Source: Planctomycetales bacterium (GTDB lineage: Bacteria; Planctomycetota; Planctomycetia; Pirellulales; Pirellulaceae). From it: a stretch of DNA of 34,151 nucleotides. The stretch's first letter is position 1, and the number at the start of each line of letters is the position of its first letter. A program made the position numbers and the translations under genes. Of the stretch, positions 1 through 8,714 are shown one piece after another. The stretch lies in assembly GCA_020426845.1 (NCBI GenBank), contig JAGQPF010000455.1:1-34151 (forward strand), in the 5' to 3' direction. The notes below the pieces were generated by a model. The model ran no database searches and was not told where the DNA came from. It saw only the letters and a program-made list of their open reading frames with translations.

Positions 1-541
1 CTGTCGCGGCGAATAGTTCAGCGGCTGCGCACTTCATTTTCTCTCACGGAGACACAAAGACACGGAGTTGGATTCGCCAAGTCGATGTGACATCCGAAAG
101 ACGCCGGGATTAGAAATCCTCCGTGTCTCCGTGTCTCTGTGAGACATTCCTGCCCAGGGGAGAGGTCAGCGCGGGGCCGAAGTCAGCTGCGCGGCGAATG
201 GTTTAAGCGGCTCCACACTTCATTTTCTCTCACGGAGGCACAAAGACACGGAGTTGGATTCGCCAGGTCGATGTGAAATCCGAAAGACGCCGGGATCAGA
301 AATCCTCCGTGTCTCCGTGTCTCTGTGAGACATCCTGCCCTTGGGCGAGTTCATCGCGGGGCCGAAGTCAGCTGTCGCGGCGAATGGTTTAAGCGGCTCC
401 ACACTTCATTTTCTCTCACGGAGACACAAAGACACGGAGTTGGATTCGCCAGGTCGATGTGAAATCCGAAAGACGCCGGGATCGGAAATCCTCCGTGTCT
501 CCGTGTCTCCGTGAGACATCCTGCCCGGGGAGAGTTCGCCC
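1..541. repeat. Three tandem 186-bp repeat units with internal hairpins
   Basis: The landmark ACTTCATTTTCTCTCACGG begins at 31, 217 and 403, giving an exact 186-base period; the third unit is cut short near 530-541. Each unit carries two long inverted arms. In unit one the arms lie at 42-67 and 119-144, 26 bases each with three mismatches, separated by about 51 bases. The arms consist of short GACAC/CACGGAG-type iterations. The remaining roughly 80 bases of each unit are also conserved. No gene is supported here; short open frames inside the units simply read the repeat. The block sits downstream of the DUF1501 gene on the minus strand, so the last hairpin could act in transcription termination, but that is inference. 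Whether more copies lie to the left of the window cannot be seen. Confidence 0.93.
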
Positions 542-561
542 GAGACATCAACTGGGCCGGG

Positions 562-2037
562 TTAGGCGATCAGCGCGTCCACGACCTTTCCGTGCACGTC
601 GGTCAGCCGATAGTCCCGCCCTTGGAAGCGGAACGTCAGCCGCTCATGGTTGAATCCCAACAGATGCATGATGGTCGCTTGCAGATCGTGGATAGTCACC
701 TCGTTCTCGCTGACCTTGAATCCGAGCTCGTCGGTCTGGCCATAGTTGAAGCCGCCTTTGACGCCTCCGCCCGCCATCCACATCGTGAAGCAGTCCGGAT
801 AGTGGTCACGTCCGAGCACCTTGCTGCCGGCTGTCCGCCCCTCGCGGAACGGCGTTCGGCCGAACTCGCCACCACACACGATGAGCGTGTCTTTGAGCAG
901 ACCGCGCCGCTTCAAGTCTTTGATCAGCGCGGCGATCGGCTTGTCGGTGACGGCCCACTTGTTGGTCAAGCCGGATGTCAGGCCGGTGCCTTCGCCAGTG
1001 CCGTGGAAGTCCCAACCCCAGTCGAACAGTTGCACGTACCGCACGCCTTGTTCGACCAACCGGCGAGCGAGCAGGCAGTTGTTGGCGAAGCTGGAGTCGC
1101 CGGGCTTGGCCCCGTAGCTGTCCAGCGTTTGCTGCGTCTCGCGCGTGATATCCATCACTTCGGGAACCGAGGCCTGCATGCGATACGCCAGCTCATACTG
1201 GGCGATGCGAGTCACCGTTTCGGGGTGCCCGAGCTCCTCGGCTTGCAGTTGATTGAGTCCCTTGAGGGCATCGAGCGAGCGGCGGCGCAGCGCTCGGTCC
1301 ATGCCTTGCGGATCGGAGGCGTACAACACCGGATCGCCTTTGGAACGGCACTGAACACCTTGAAACACCGACGGCAGGAAGCCGCTGCCGAACGAGTTGG
1401 CGCCGCCGTTGGGCTGCACGCCGCTGCTGATCAGCACCACGAAGCCCGGCAAATCCTGATTCTCGGAGCCCAAGCCGTACGTGGCCCAAGCCCCCATCGA
1501 TGGCCGGCCGGACCGCGGCGAGCCCGTATAGATCAGCAGCTCGGCGGGGGCGTGGTTGAACTGATTGGTCGTCATCGAGTGCACGAAGCACATCTCGTCG
1601 ACGACCTCCTTGTCGTGAAAGTTCGGCACCGCGTCGGAGAGCCAGGTGCCGCCTTCGCCATGTTGCGCGAACTTGCGTGGCGTGCCCATCAGCTTGGGCA
1701 CTCCGGAAGTGAAGGCGAAGGTCCGGCCGGCGAGAAACTCGTCCGGGCAGTTCTGGCCGTCGCGCTTCACCAGCTCCGGCTTGTAATCGTAGATATCCAG
1801 ATTGGGCGGCGATCCCGTCAGGTGCAGATAGATCACTCGTTTCGCCTTGGCCGCAAAGTGCGGCTCCCGGATCGCCAACGGGCTGGTGGGGTCGATTCGA
1901 ATCGCCTCCGCAGCGTCCGCGTGGCCGGCGCTTAACGATGACAGGGCCATGGCGCCAAGGCCGACGCCCGACGCCGACAGAAAATGGCGCCGAGTGGCGT
2001 GTTCCAAGTGCGATAGGCGAGGCAGTTGAGGATTCAT
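562..2037 (-). CDS. DUF1501 domain-containing protein, Tat-exported
   Basis: A 491-residue protein of the DUF1501 family, sulfatase-fold-like proteins greatly expanded in planctomycetes and usually paired with DUF1549/DUF1553 proteins. The N-terminus has a twin-arginine signal (RR at 16-17 followed by FLSASGVGLGAMALSSLSAG), so export to the periplasm is expected. Family-typical stretches include the C-terminal GGEFGRTP and GRDHYPDC motifs. The chosen ATG at 2037 is preceded by AAAGAGAAG; an upstream in-frame ATG at 2145 would add 36 residues, but that extension is encoded by a short tandem repeat and would bury the signal peptide. It lies directly downstream of the large cytochrome-like gene on the same strand, 113 bases apart, so cotranscription is likely. 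The biochemical activity of the family is not established. Confidence 0.93.
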   Translation of the reverse strand: MNPQLPRLSHLEHATRRHFLSASGVGLGAMALSSLSAGHADAAEAIRIDPTSPLAIREPHFAAKAKRVIYLHLTGSPPNLDIYDYKPELVKRDGQNCPDEFLAGRTFAFTSGVPKLMGTPRKFAQHGEGGTWLSDAVPNFHDKEVVDEMCFVHSMTTNQFNHAPAELLIYTGSPRSGRPSMGAWATYGLGSENQDLPGFVVLISSGVQPNGGANSFGSGFLPSVFQGVQCRSKGDPVLYASDPQGMDRALRRRSLDALKGLNQLQAEELGHPETVTRIAQYELAYRMQASVPEVMDITRETQQTLDSYGAKPGDSSFANNCLLARRLVEQGVRYVQLFDWGWDFHGTGEGTGLTSGLTNKWAVTDKPIAALIKDLKRRGLLKDTLIVCGGEFGRTPFREGRTAGSKVLGRDHYPDCFTMWMAGGGVKGGFNYGQTDELGFKVSENEVTIHDLQATIMHLLGFNHERLTFRFQGRDYRLTDVHGKVVDALIA

Positions 2038-2091
2038 GGCTTCTCTTTGAATGATCCGCCGGGGAAGTGCGGTGGAGGTGGAGCGTATGGC

Positions 2092-2155
2092 GGCGCCTGC
2101 CATTGGCTCAGCGGCGCCTGCCATTGGCTCAGCGTCGCCTGCCATTCGGCTCAGC
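2092..2155. repeat. 21-bp tandem repeat, three copies
   Basis: Units at 2092-2112 and 2113-2133 are identical (GGCGCCTGCCATTGGCTCAG plus C); the third, 2134-2155, has a G-to-T change and one inserted base. The array fills the spacer between the DUF1549/DUF1553 gene and the DUF1501 gene, and the stop codon of the upstream gene (2151-2153) lies inside the third copy. On the minus strand the units read as MAGDAEP/MAGAAEP in frame with DUF1501, giving false alternative starts. Confidence 0.92.
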
Positions 2156-5100
2156 GTTTCAGGAACATCTCATCCAGATTCAGCAGCACATTGCAGACCA
2201 CGGTCATTGCGGCCGCGTCCAAGCTATCCATGCCGTCGGGCAGCTTGCCGATCGGATCGGTGGCCAGCTTCATCGCCTCCGCAGGCTTGGCTTCGAGACT
2301 CGCGCGCGAGTCGCCGAACAACGAGACCAACAGGGCGAGCTCGTCCTCGCGAGGCTCGCGCAACAAGCAACGGCGGAAGGCCAACGCGAGTCGCTCTTCC
2401 GCGCCCGGCGCCTGCAGAGCGAACCGCGCCAGCGACTGCGCCGCCTCGACGTAGACCGGATCGTTCAAGGTCACCAGCGATTGCAGCGGCGTATTCGTCC
2501 GGTTGCGCCGCACAGTGCAGACTTCGCGATTCGGCGCATCGAACGTCGCCATTGAAGGGTAGGGATTGCTGCGACGCCACGTCGTGTAAATGCCGCGGCG
2601 ATACCGATCAGGGCCCTCGCTGGTGCGCCAGTCCGTCGAGCTGCCGAAGGCGGCCGACAACCCCAGGCTCGGCTGGGGCGGACGAACCGGCGGACCGTAC
2701 ATCTTGTCGCTTAGCAAACCGCTGACGAACAATGCTTGGTCCCGAACCATCTCCGCTGTCAGCCGCACGCGCGGGCCGCGCGACAACCAACGATTGTCCG
2801 CATCCAGCGACGCACGCTCTGCGTCCACCGAGGAGGACTGGCGATAGGTGGCCGAAGTGACCATGGTTTTCAGCAGCGCCTTGCGGTCCCAACCGTTGCG
2901 ATGCAACTCGGTCGCGAGCCAGTCCAGCAACTCGGGATGCGTGGGTGGCTCTCCCTGCGAGCCGAATTCTTCGCTCGTCGTCACAATGCCGCTGCCGAAG
3001 ATCGACTCCCAATAGCGGTTGGCCAACACGCGCGGCGTGAGTGGATTGTCGGGACTGACCAGCCACTTGGCCAGCGCCAGCCGGTCGATCGGAGCGGACG
3101 CGTCGCGGGGGCCGGGGAATGCCTGTGGCAAGCCGACAGTCACTTCGGGGCCCTTGTCGAGATAGTTGCCGCGGTACTGAAAAAATGTCTGGCGCCGGTT
3201 GCCGGATAGCTCGCGCAGAATCGGCACGGAGGTGGCGGGCTTCATTCCCTCCAATTGCCGTTCGGCTTTGGCCAGCGACTCGCGCGCCTCCTTCAGCTCG
3301 GGCGCCTGTTGCTCGCGGTAGTACGTCGCCAGCGATGCTGCTTCTTCGTCGGCACGCTGATCCGTCGCCTTGTCCAAGATTGCCAACTGGTCTTGGGGCA
3401 ATCCGGCGCGGTCCACCGCCGCTTGGTCATCCGTCACATGCAGCCGGAACCGCCCGAGCAGATGCGACTCATGCGGAGAGTTCTGTTGCACCACCAAGCG
3501 CAGCGTCGAGCCTGGCGCCCACTCGTGGCGTTGACGAAATACGAGCGTGAGCCGATGCGGCTCCTGCACTTGACCGCCCACGGCCCAGCCATCGTTGGCC
3601 CCGGTTTTGCCCTGCAGCACGTCCGCTGCCTCGAATCCGCTTTGAGCATAATCCGCCATCGCGGCGCGGAACGGCAGCTCTCGCACATTGCTCGGAGACA
3701 GCTCCAAGGATGGGTTCGGAGCCTCTTTTACGTTTTGGCTCCAGACAACTTCCCGCTGCTCGTCGAGCAGTTCCAAAGTGAAGTTGTTCAGACGCGTGTG
3801 CAGCTTGTTGTCAGTGCGATTCCAAATCACCACGCGGTCGATGGACTGCGTTGCCTGCAGATCGAGCTCCCACCAGGGGTCGTCGACGGTCTCGGTGTGC
3901 GTCACGGACTTCTTTTCGAAATTGCCATCCGTGTTTCCGTCGATCGCAAACTCGGGCGGGCCGGCATAGGCGGTTGAATGCTGAGTGGCCTTGCCGTTCG
4001 TGGCGATGTTGTCGCCGCCGCGAAACACTTGCACTTCGGCGAGCGACAAAATCTGAGACTTGCCGTTGTTGGTGACGCGGACAAAGCGAGCGGCCGGCGC
4101 CGCCGATCCGGGAGGCGCCAGTTGTGCCTTGACAGAAGTGATGACAAAGTTCCCGCCCGCCAAGCCTGCTCCGCCGCCCGGCAACGACGCGTCGGGAACG
4201 GTCTCCAACTGCAGCGCCGTCAATTGCTGCGGGGCATCGGCTTCGCCAAGCTGCGCCTCGAGCGTGTAGGTGTCCTGCTTTTCCGGCTCCGAGATCAGCA
4301 CGTCCCCCGCCTCGATCTTTGCCGGTTTGCCGCTCTGACGGGTCACGGCGGCGGGGGGCAAGTGACGCCACGCTGGCGCCTTTTGCAAACGCAGCTCCCA
4401 CTGTTGCTGGGACTTGGCTAGCTCCGGTGTCGGCGTCGCCAACTGCGTCCGCCAAGTCTCAATTTGCTGTTCCAGCTCTTGTTTCTGCAACTCCTGCTCG
4501 TCGGTGAACAACTGCAGAAGCGGAGACTCGTCACGCTTGTCGGCATCTTGTGTGTTGTTGAGGATGGCGAAGAAGCGGAAGTATTCTTCTTGCGAAATGG
4601 GGTCGTATTTGTGCGAATGGCATTGGGCACACGCCATGGTGGTGCCCATCCAGACGGCCATGGTGGTGTTCACGCGGTCGACGATCGCGACGTTGCGGAA
4701 CTCTTCGTCCTGCGTGCCGCCTTCGTTGTTGGTCAGCGTGTTGCGATGAAAGGCAGTGGCGATCAGCTGCGAGTTGGACGGGTTGGGGAGCAGGTCCCCG
4801 GCCAGCTGCTCAATCGTGAATTGATCGAACGGCAGATTGTCATTCATTGCGCGAATGACCCAGTCTCGATAGGCCCAAATCGTGCGTGCCGGATCGTCCG
4901 CGTAGCCTGCGCTGTCCGCGTAGCGGGCCAGGTCGAGCCACTTCCGCGCCCAGTGCTCCCCAAAGGTCGGGCGGCGCAGCAAGTCATCGACTAGCTTCTC
5001 GTAGGCCTGCGGGTCCTGGCTATCGACGAACGCTTGCACCTCATCCCAGGTTGGCGGCACGCCGGTCAAATCCAAAAAGACGCGGCGAGCCAGTGCGCGT

Positions 5101-5720
5101 CGATCCGCCTCGGGAGATGGCTTCAGTCCGTGGGCGAGCATCTGTCGCAGCGTAAAGTGGTCGATCGGATTGCGGGGCCAACTCGCGAGCTCGGGTTGGT
5201 CTACGGGAACCGCTGGCGGTTCGGGACGGCGTGGCTTGATGTAGGACCAGTGAGCCGAGAACTTGGCGCCTTCGGCGATCCAAGTGCGAAGTGTCGCCGC
5301 ATCCTTTGCCGAGAGCGCGGGCCCGTGGTCGGCGGGTGGCATACGCTCGGACTCGTCCTGGCTGGTGATGCGGGCCAAGAGCTCGCTTTCGTCCGGCTTG
5401 CCGGCCACAACGGCCGTTTTGCCCGAGTCCAACTCCCGCGTTGCGCTGTCCTTCTCATCCAATCGCAGACCGGCTTCGCGGTCGGTCGCGTCCGGGCCGT
5501 GACAAAGCAGGCAGTTGTTCGACAGGATCGGCCGCACGTCGCGATTAAAGTCCACCTCGGCGCGCGCCGTGATCGGAACGGCGAAAGCCAGCAACGCCAC
5601 GAGCGGTCGCACCATCCACGAGAAGATAGTCGGCGACCAGGGGAGACCGCAGCGCGCGGAGAGTGCGCAATCGGGAGTCATTCGCATGTCGGGCAGGGAA
5701 GTGGGAGGGCGGGGCGGCAC
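2151..5720 (-). CDS. PSCyt1 / DUF1549 / DUF1553 planctomycete cytochrome-like protein
   Basis: A large exported protein of up to 1189 residues. Residues about 36-55 form a hydrophobic signal segment. A PSCyt1 haem domain follows, with CLLCH at 70-74 and a candidate distal methionine in MPPADHGPAL (127). DUF1549 covers about 185-392 and contains a second CxxCH (364-368). A helical, Q/E-rich stretch follows near 392-430. The middle, about 560-680, resembles a discoidin (F5/8 C) carbohydrate-binding domain, with the sequence DPWWELDLQA and RVVIWNR. DUF1553 occupies about 890-1160. These proteins are thought to sit at the periplasmic face, but their reaction is unknown. The start is uncertain: no clear Shine-Dalgarno precedes 5720, and ATG codons at 5681 and 5615 are also possible; 5615 puts the signal peptide at the N-terminus. 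Probably cotranscribed with the downstream DUF1501 gene. Confidence 0.92.
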   Translation of the reverse strand: MPPRPPTSLPDMRMTPDCALSARCGLPWSPTIFSWMVRPLVALLAFAVPITARAEVDFNRDVRPILSNNCLLCHGPDATDREAGLRLDEKDSATRELDSGKTAVVAGKPDESELLARITSQDESERMPPADHGPALSAKDAATLRTWIAEGAKFSAHWSYIKPRRPEPPAVPVDQPELASWPRNPIDHFTLRQMLAHGLKPSPEADRRALARRVFLDLTGVPPTWDEVQAFVDSQDPQAYEKLVDDLLRRPTFGEHWARKWLDLARYADSAGYADDPARTIWAYRDWVIRAMNDNLPFDQFTIEQLAGDLLPNPSNSQLIATAFHRNTLTNNEGGTQDEEFRNVAIVDRVNTTMAVWMGTTMACAQCHSHKYDPISQEEYFRFFAILNNTQDADKRDESPLLQLFTDEQELQKQELEQQIETWRTQLATPTPELAKSQQQWELRLQKAPAWRHLPPAAVTRQSGKPAKIEAGDVLISEPEKQDTYTLEAQLGEADAPQQLTALQLETVPDASLPGGGAGLAGGNFVITSVKAQLAPPGSAAPAARFVRVTNNGKSQILSLAEVQVFRGGDNIATNGKATQHSTAYAGPPEFAIDGNTDGNFEKKSVTHTETVDDPWWELDLQATQSIDRVVIWNRTDNKLHTRLNNFTLELLDEQREVVWSQNVKEAPNPSLELSPSNVRELPFRAAMADYAQSGFEAADVLQGKTGANDGWAVGGQVQEPHRLTLVFRQRHEWAPGSTLRLVVQQNSPHESHLLGRFRLHVTDDQAAVDRAGLPQDQLAILDKATDQRADEEAASLATYYREQQAPELKEARESLAKAERQLEGMKPATSVPILRELSGNRRQTFFQYRGNYLDKGPEVTVGLPQAFPGPRDASAPIDRLALAKWLVSPDNPLTPRVLANRYWESIFGSGIVTTSEEFGSQGEPPTHPELLDWLATELHRNGWDRKALLKTMVTSATYRQSSSVDAERASLDADNRWLSRGPRVRLTAEMVRDQALFVSGLLSDKMYGPPVRPPQPSLGLSAAFGSSTDWRTSEGPDRYRRGIYTTWRRSNPYPSMATFDAPNREVCTVRRNRTNTPLQSLVTLNDPVYVEAAQSLARFALQAPGAEERLALAFRRCLLREPREDELALLVSLFGDSRASLEAKPAEAMKLATDPIGKLPDGMDSLDAAAMTVVCNVLLNLDEMFLKR

Positions 5721-6038
5721 AACCCCTCATCGCTTGTCCGACTCGGTGCCGGGGCGATGCGTGGTGTTGTGCAGTTGTTGTGTAGAGAGACGACGTGGGC
5801 GCTCGCAAGCGAAACGCCAACTCGTCCTCTTCATTTTAGTCGGCCTCGCCCGGCCGTTTCCAGTCGATTGCCGGAACAGGCGTTTTTCATGAGCCGCTTA
5901 GCGGGGGCGCGTACGTTTCCAGGTCGATCCGCGGAATCCCACACTTCCCGGAACCCGGGTTCGCGATTCGGATCCCTCGCTTACGCTTCGGGTTTCCTTC
6001 TTGAGAGATGCCGGGTTCGCGATTCCAGGGACGGATGC
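5721..6038. other. Gene-free spacer with dispersed repeat pieces
   Basis: This 318-base stretch lies upstream of the cytochrome-like gene and downstream of the sulfatase, both minus strand. It should hold the promoter of the cytochrome-like gene, though I see no convincing hexamers. It contains an inverted copy of the repeat found twice at 15681-15758 (here 5971-5999) and two direct copies of GGGTTCGCGATTC (5957-5969 and 6013-6025). No coding potential was recognised. Confidence 0.6.
5971..5999 (-). repeat. Dispersed repeat, copy related to 15681-15758
   Basis: Read on the minus strand this begins AAGGAAACCCGAAGCGTAAG and continues GCGAGGGATC. It differs by one base from the two tandem copies that follow the second sulfatase gene. 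It falls just past the stop codon of the first sulfatase gene. So in both places the element lies directly behind a sulfatase gene, in the same orientation relative to it. Confidence 0.85.
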
Positions 6039-7499
6039 TCACAGTTTGCCGGCGGGACGCTGCCCTTTGCCGGGGCGGTTCTCGTCGCCAAGCTCGTCGC
6101 GCATTTTGTCGCCTAACGCCTGTAGCCGTTTGACGACGTCGGGGTGTTGGTCCGCAACGTTGTGTTGCTCGCCGATGTCCTTGGACAGATCAAACAAGGA
6201 GAGTTCGATCTTGCCTTGCCCATAGGCCGCCGGGACACCGCCCGTGCCGCCTGGCTTGCCGTTGAGCGTGCGATAGGTGTGGGGAAAGTGCAGCTTCCAA
6301 TTGCCTGAGCGGATCGCCTGCAGCTGGCGGCCCCAATAAAAGTAATAGGCCTCGTGAGGCGACTCGCTGGACTCTCCCGTCATTAGCGGCCGGATGCTGC
6401 GGCCGTCGATCGGATGATCCGGCAGCTTGGCCCCGATCAACTCGGCGACGGTGGGCAAAATGTCGATCGTCATCGCCGGCGTGGAGCACTCGGTGCCGGC
6501 GGGGATCTTGCCGGGCCACCACATGATCGTGGACTCGCGGCAGCCGCCGTCGAACATCGTGCCCTTGCCCTCCCGCAACGGGCCGGCGGAGCCAGCGTGA
6601 TCGCCGTAGCTCAGCCAGGGGCCATTGTCCGAGGTGAAGATCACCAGCGTGTTCTTATCTAGCTCATGTTTGCGAAGCGTATCCAGGATTTGCCCGACCG
6701 ACCAGTCGACCTCCATCATTACGTCGCCGAACAAGCCGCGTTTGCTCTTGCCCTTGAACTTGTCCGACACGTAGAGCGGAACATGGACCATGCTATGCGG
6801 CACGTACAGAAAGAACGGCCGGCTCTTGTTGTCCTCGATAAACTTCACCGCTCGTTCGGTATACCAAGTGGTCAGCTGCTCTTGCTCCTTGCCGGTGACT
6901 TGCGGATTCACCACTTCGTTCTTGTCGACCAGCGGCAGATGCGGCCAACGCTTCAGCCGCTCTTCCATGGGCAGATGCGCAACTCCGGGATGATACGGCC
7001 ACATGTCGTTGGAATAGGGGAGCCCGAAGTAGTCATCAAAGCCGTTTTGCATCGGCAGGAACTTTTTATGGTGTCCAAGGTGCCACTTGCCGTAGCAGGC
7101 CGTTGCGTAGTCGCGCTGTTTGCAAACCTCCGCGATCGTCATCTCGTCCGCGTTAATTCCATGTTTGGCGCCTGGGCCGAGCGCGCCGAGAATCCCGACA
7201 CGGACGTTGTAACAGCCAGTCATCAGCCCGGCTCGCGACGCCGAGCAGACGGCTTGAGGCACATAAAAGTCAGTGAACCGCCGGCCTTCTCGCGACATAC
7301 GATCGAGATTCGGCGTCGGATAGTCCTTCGCGCCAAACGGCCCAATATCCGCGTAGCCCATGTCGTCCATGAAGATCACGACGACGTTGGGTGTCGCCGC
7401 CAGGGCGACGCCTGACGACAGGCAGAGCAGCGACCAGCAGGCCAGGGCCGACAAGGAACAAGTGGCGATGGAAGTGCGGATTTTCGCGGCGAGATTCAT
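6039..7499 (-). CDS. Secreted arylsulfatase-family sulfatase (CSASR active site)
   Basis: A 486-residue type I sulfatase that should hydrolyse sulfate esters of carbohydrates outside the cytoplasm. A signal peptide spans about residues 1-35. The first metal-binding pair DD is at 45-46 ([10 protein letters not shown]). The maturation motif is C85-S-A-S-R89, the cysteine or serine type used by formylglycine-generating enzyme or its anaerobic equivalent; the alanine at the third position is the less common but allowed variant. FTSDNGPW in the middle and the C-terminal [14 protein letters not shown] stretch are also typical. The ATG at 7499 has GGGAAG six bases upstream; an in-frame TTG at 7523 is a poorer choice. 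The substrate cannot be read from sequence; relatives are annotated as N-acetylgalactosamine-6-sulfatases. The downstream isomerase gene lies 87 bases upstream on the same strand. Confidence 0.95.
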   Translation of the reverse strand: MNLAAKIRTSIATCSLSALACWSLLCLSSGVALAATPNVVVIFMDDMGYADIGPFGAKDYPTPNLDRMSREGRRFTDFYVPQAVCSASRAGLMTGCYNVRVGILGALGPGAKHGINADEMTIAEVCKQRDYATACYGKWHLGHHKKFLPMQNGFDDYFGLPYSNDMWPYHPGVAHLPMEERLKRWPHLPLVDKNEVVNPQVTGKEQEQLTTWYTERAVKFIEDNKSRPFFLYVPHSMVHVPLYVSDKFKGKSKRGLFGDVMMEVDWSVGQILDTLRKHELDKNTLVIFTSDNGPWLSYGDHAGSAGPLREGKGTMFDGGCRESTIMWWPGKIPAGTECSTPAMTIDILPTVAELIGAKLPDHPIDGRSIRPLMTGESSESPHEAYYFYWGRQLQAIRSGNWKLHFPHTYRTLNGKPGGTGGVPAAYGQGKIELSLFDLSKDIGEQHNVADQHPDVVKRLQALGDKMRDELGDENRPGKGQRPAGKL

Positions 7500-7586
7500 G
7501 AGGTTCTTCCCATTGGTAGCCAAGCTTCAAGATGGCCTGTTTTTCCTGTTCGTTCGCTAACAGCCTGCTGTTTTCCAACGGCCTGA

Positions 7587-8519
7587 TCAACTGAAACGGT
7601 GCCGGGATTGTTCCAGCAGTTGGCGTGAGCGAGCCAGGCCTTCGTAGCCCCCGAACTCGATGCCGCAATAGCCATGGAAGCCGGCGTCGAGCACGATCTT
7701 CAACATCCGATCGAAGTCGAGCGCGGCGGACTGGCCCTTGTCGTCCCAGACGCGATCTTTGACTGACACGCCTTTGGCCCACTTCATCAGTTTCTGGACA
7801 CCTCGGTACGAATCGTAGGACTCGCCATCCTTGATGCGAAAGTTGCCGAAGTCCGGCAGCGTGCCGCAGCGAGGGTGATCTACTTTCGCGATCACTTCGG
7901 ATAGCCAGTCCGCGTTGCTCGACAGCCCGCCGTGGTTCTCGACGATCACGTTCAGGTTTTGTTGAGCGCCGAATTCGACCAGTCGCGAAAGGCCGTCGGC
8001 GGCGAGTTTCACTTGTTCGTCCCAGCTTCCCGCGCTGCCTGCATTGACCCGGATTGAGTGACAGCCCAGAAACGTGGCGGCGTCCAACCACTTGCGATGG
8101 TTCTCGACCGTTTGGCTTCGTTTCTTGTCGTCCGGGTCGCCGATCTGGCCCTCGCGATCGCACATGATCAGCAGGCTCTTGACTCCCAGATCTGCCGCGC
8201 GACGCTTCATTTCGCCGAGGTACTTGTTGTCGTTGGCCTTGTCCATAAAGAACTGGTTGACGTACTCCACGGCCAGAATCCCATGGTCATGCGCCACCTT
8301 GGCAAAGTCGAGGTTGTCGATCTTGCCCGATCGCAGCTCTTTGTTGATCGTCCACTGCGCCAGGGAGATTTTGAAAAGCGGAGCATCCTCGGCCTGCACG
8401 GAACGAGTCAGCATGGCCGGTGCGCAGGCGGCGATCGCCCCGGCGCCTGCGAGGAACTGCCGGCGGTTCGATCCGCTCGATTTGCTCGTGTTGCGAGATA
8501 AGGGAGTTCGCGATTCCAT
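7587..8519 (-). CDS. Sugar phosphate isomerase/epimerase family TIM barrel, Tat-exported
   Basis: A 310-residue AP endonuclease 2/xylose isomerase-like TIM-barrel protein of the hydroxypyruvate isomerase type. A twin-arginine signal is at residues 19-40 (NRRQFLAGAGAIAACAPAML). Likely metal ligands are E194 in VIVENHG, D223 in LPDFGNF and E288 in GIEFGGYEG. Relatives act on sugars or keto acids, but the substrate of the exported planctomycete members is unknown. The ATG at 8519 has GAGG six bases upstream; the longer frame up to 8690 would hide the signal peptide. It heads a minus-strand pair with the sulfatase and diverges from the amidohydrolase gene, sharing a 195-base control region. Confidence 0.92.
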   Translation of the reverse strand: MESRTPLSRNTSKSSGSNRRQFLAGAGAIAACAPAMLTRSVQAEDAPLFKISLAQWTINKELRSGKIDNLDFAKVAHDHGILAVEYVNQFFMDKANDNKYLGEMKRRAADLGVKSLLIMCDREGQIGDPDDKKRSQTVENHRKWLDAATFLGCHSIRVNAGSAGSWDEQVKLAADGLSRLVEFGAQQNLNVIVENHGGLSSNADWLSEVIAKVDHPRCGTLPDFGNFRIKDGESYDSYRGVQKLMKWAKGVSVKDRVWDDKGQSAALDFDRMLKIVLDAGFHGYCGIEFGGYEGLARSRQLLEQSRHRFS

Positions 8520-8714
8520 GATGAACCTCGGAGCAATGATTGGCGTGCGATGGCAAGCCGTTGATAGACTATGGTGGCCAGGCGGTGGTTGGTTGATGAC
8601 TTGCGCGGCACGTGGTTTCCCAACAACGGGTGGCTGCCGCGAGCCAACCGAATGGTAAACCAAGCTCGTGCCCGGCGCCACGATCCGCAACTTCCTGCCT
8701 CCTCAGAGCTCTTG
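8520..8714. promoter_or_regulatory. Divergent intergenic control region
   Basis: This 195-base spacer separates the isomerase gene (minus) from the amidohydrolase gene (plus). Both promoters must lie here or within extended starts, but no clear -35/-10 pair stands out by eye. The call rests on gene arrangement only. Confidence 0.45.

Noticed and set aside
1-541. CRISPR array
   Set aside because: Only three units of 186 bases, with conserved sequence throughout and no unique spacers; no cas genes in the window.
511-1935. Long plus-strand open frame of 474 codons
   Set aside because: It lies antisense to the DUF1501 gene, has no recognisable domain and reflects high-GC codon bias; the minus-strand protein has clear family motifs.
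5034-6116. Plus-strand open frame of 360 codons
   Set aside because: It overlaps the start of the cytochrome-like gene, a gene-free spacer and the sulfatase end; composition is that of an antisense shadow.
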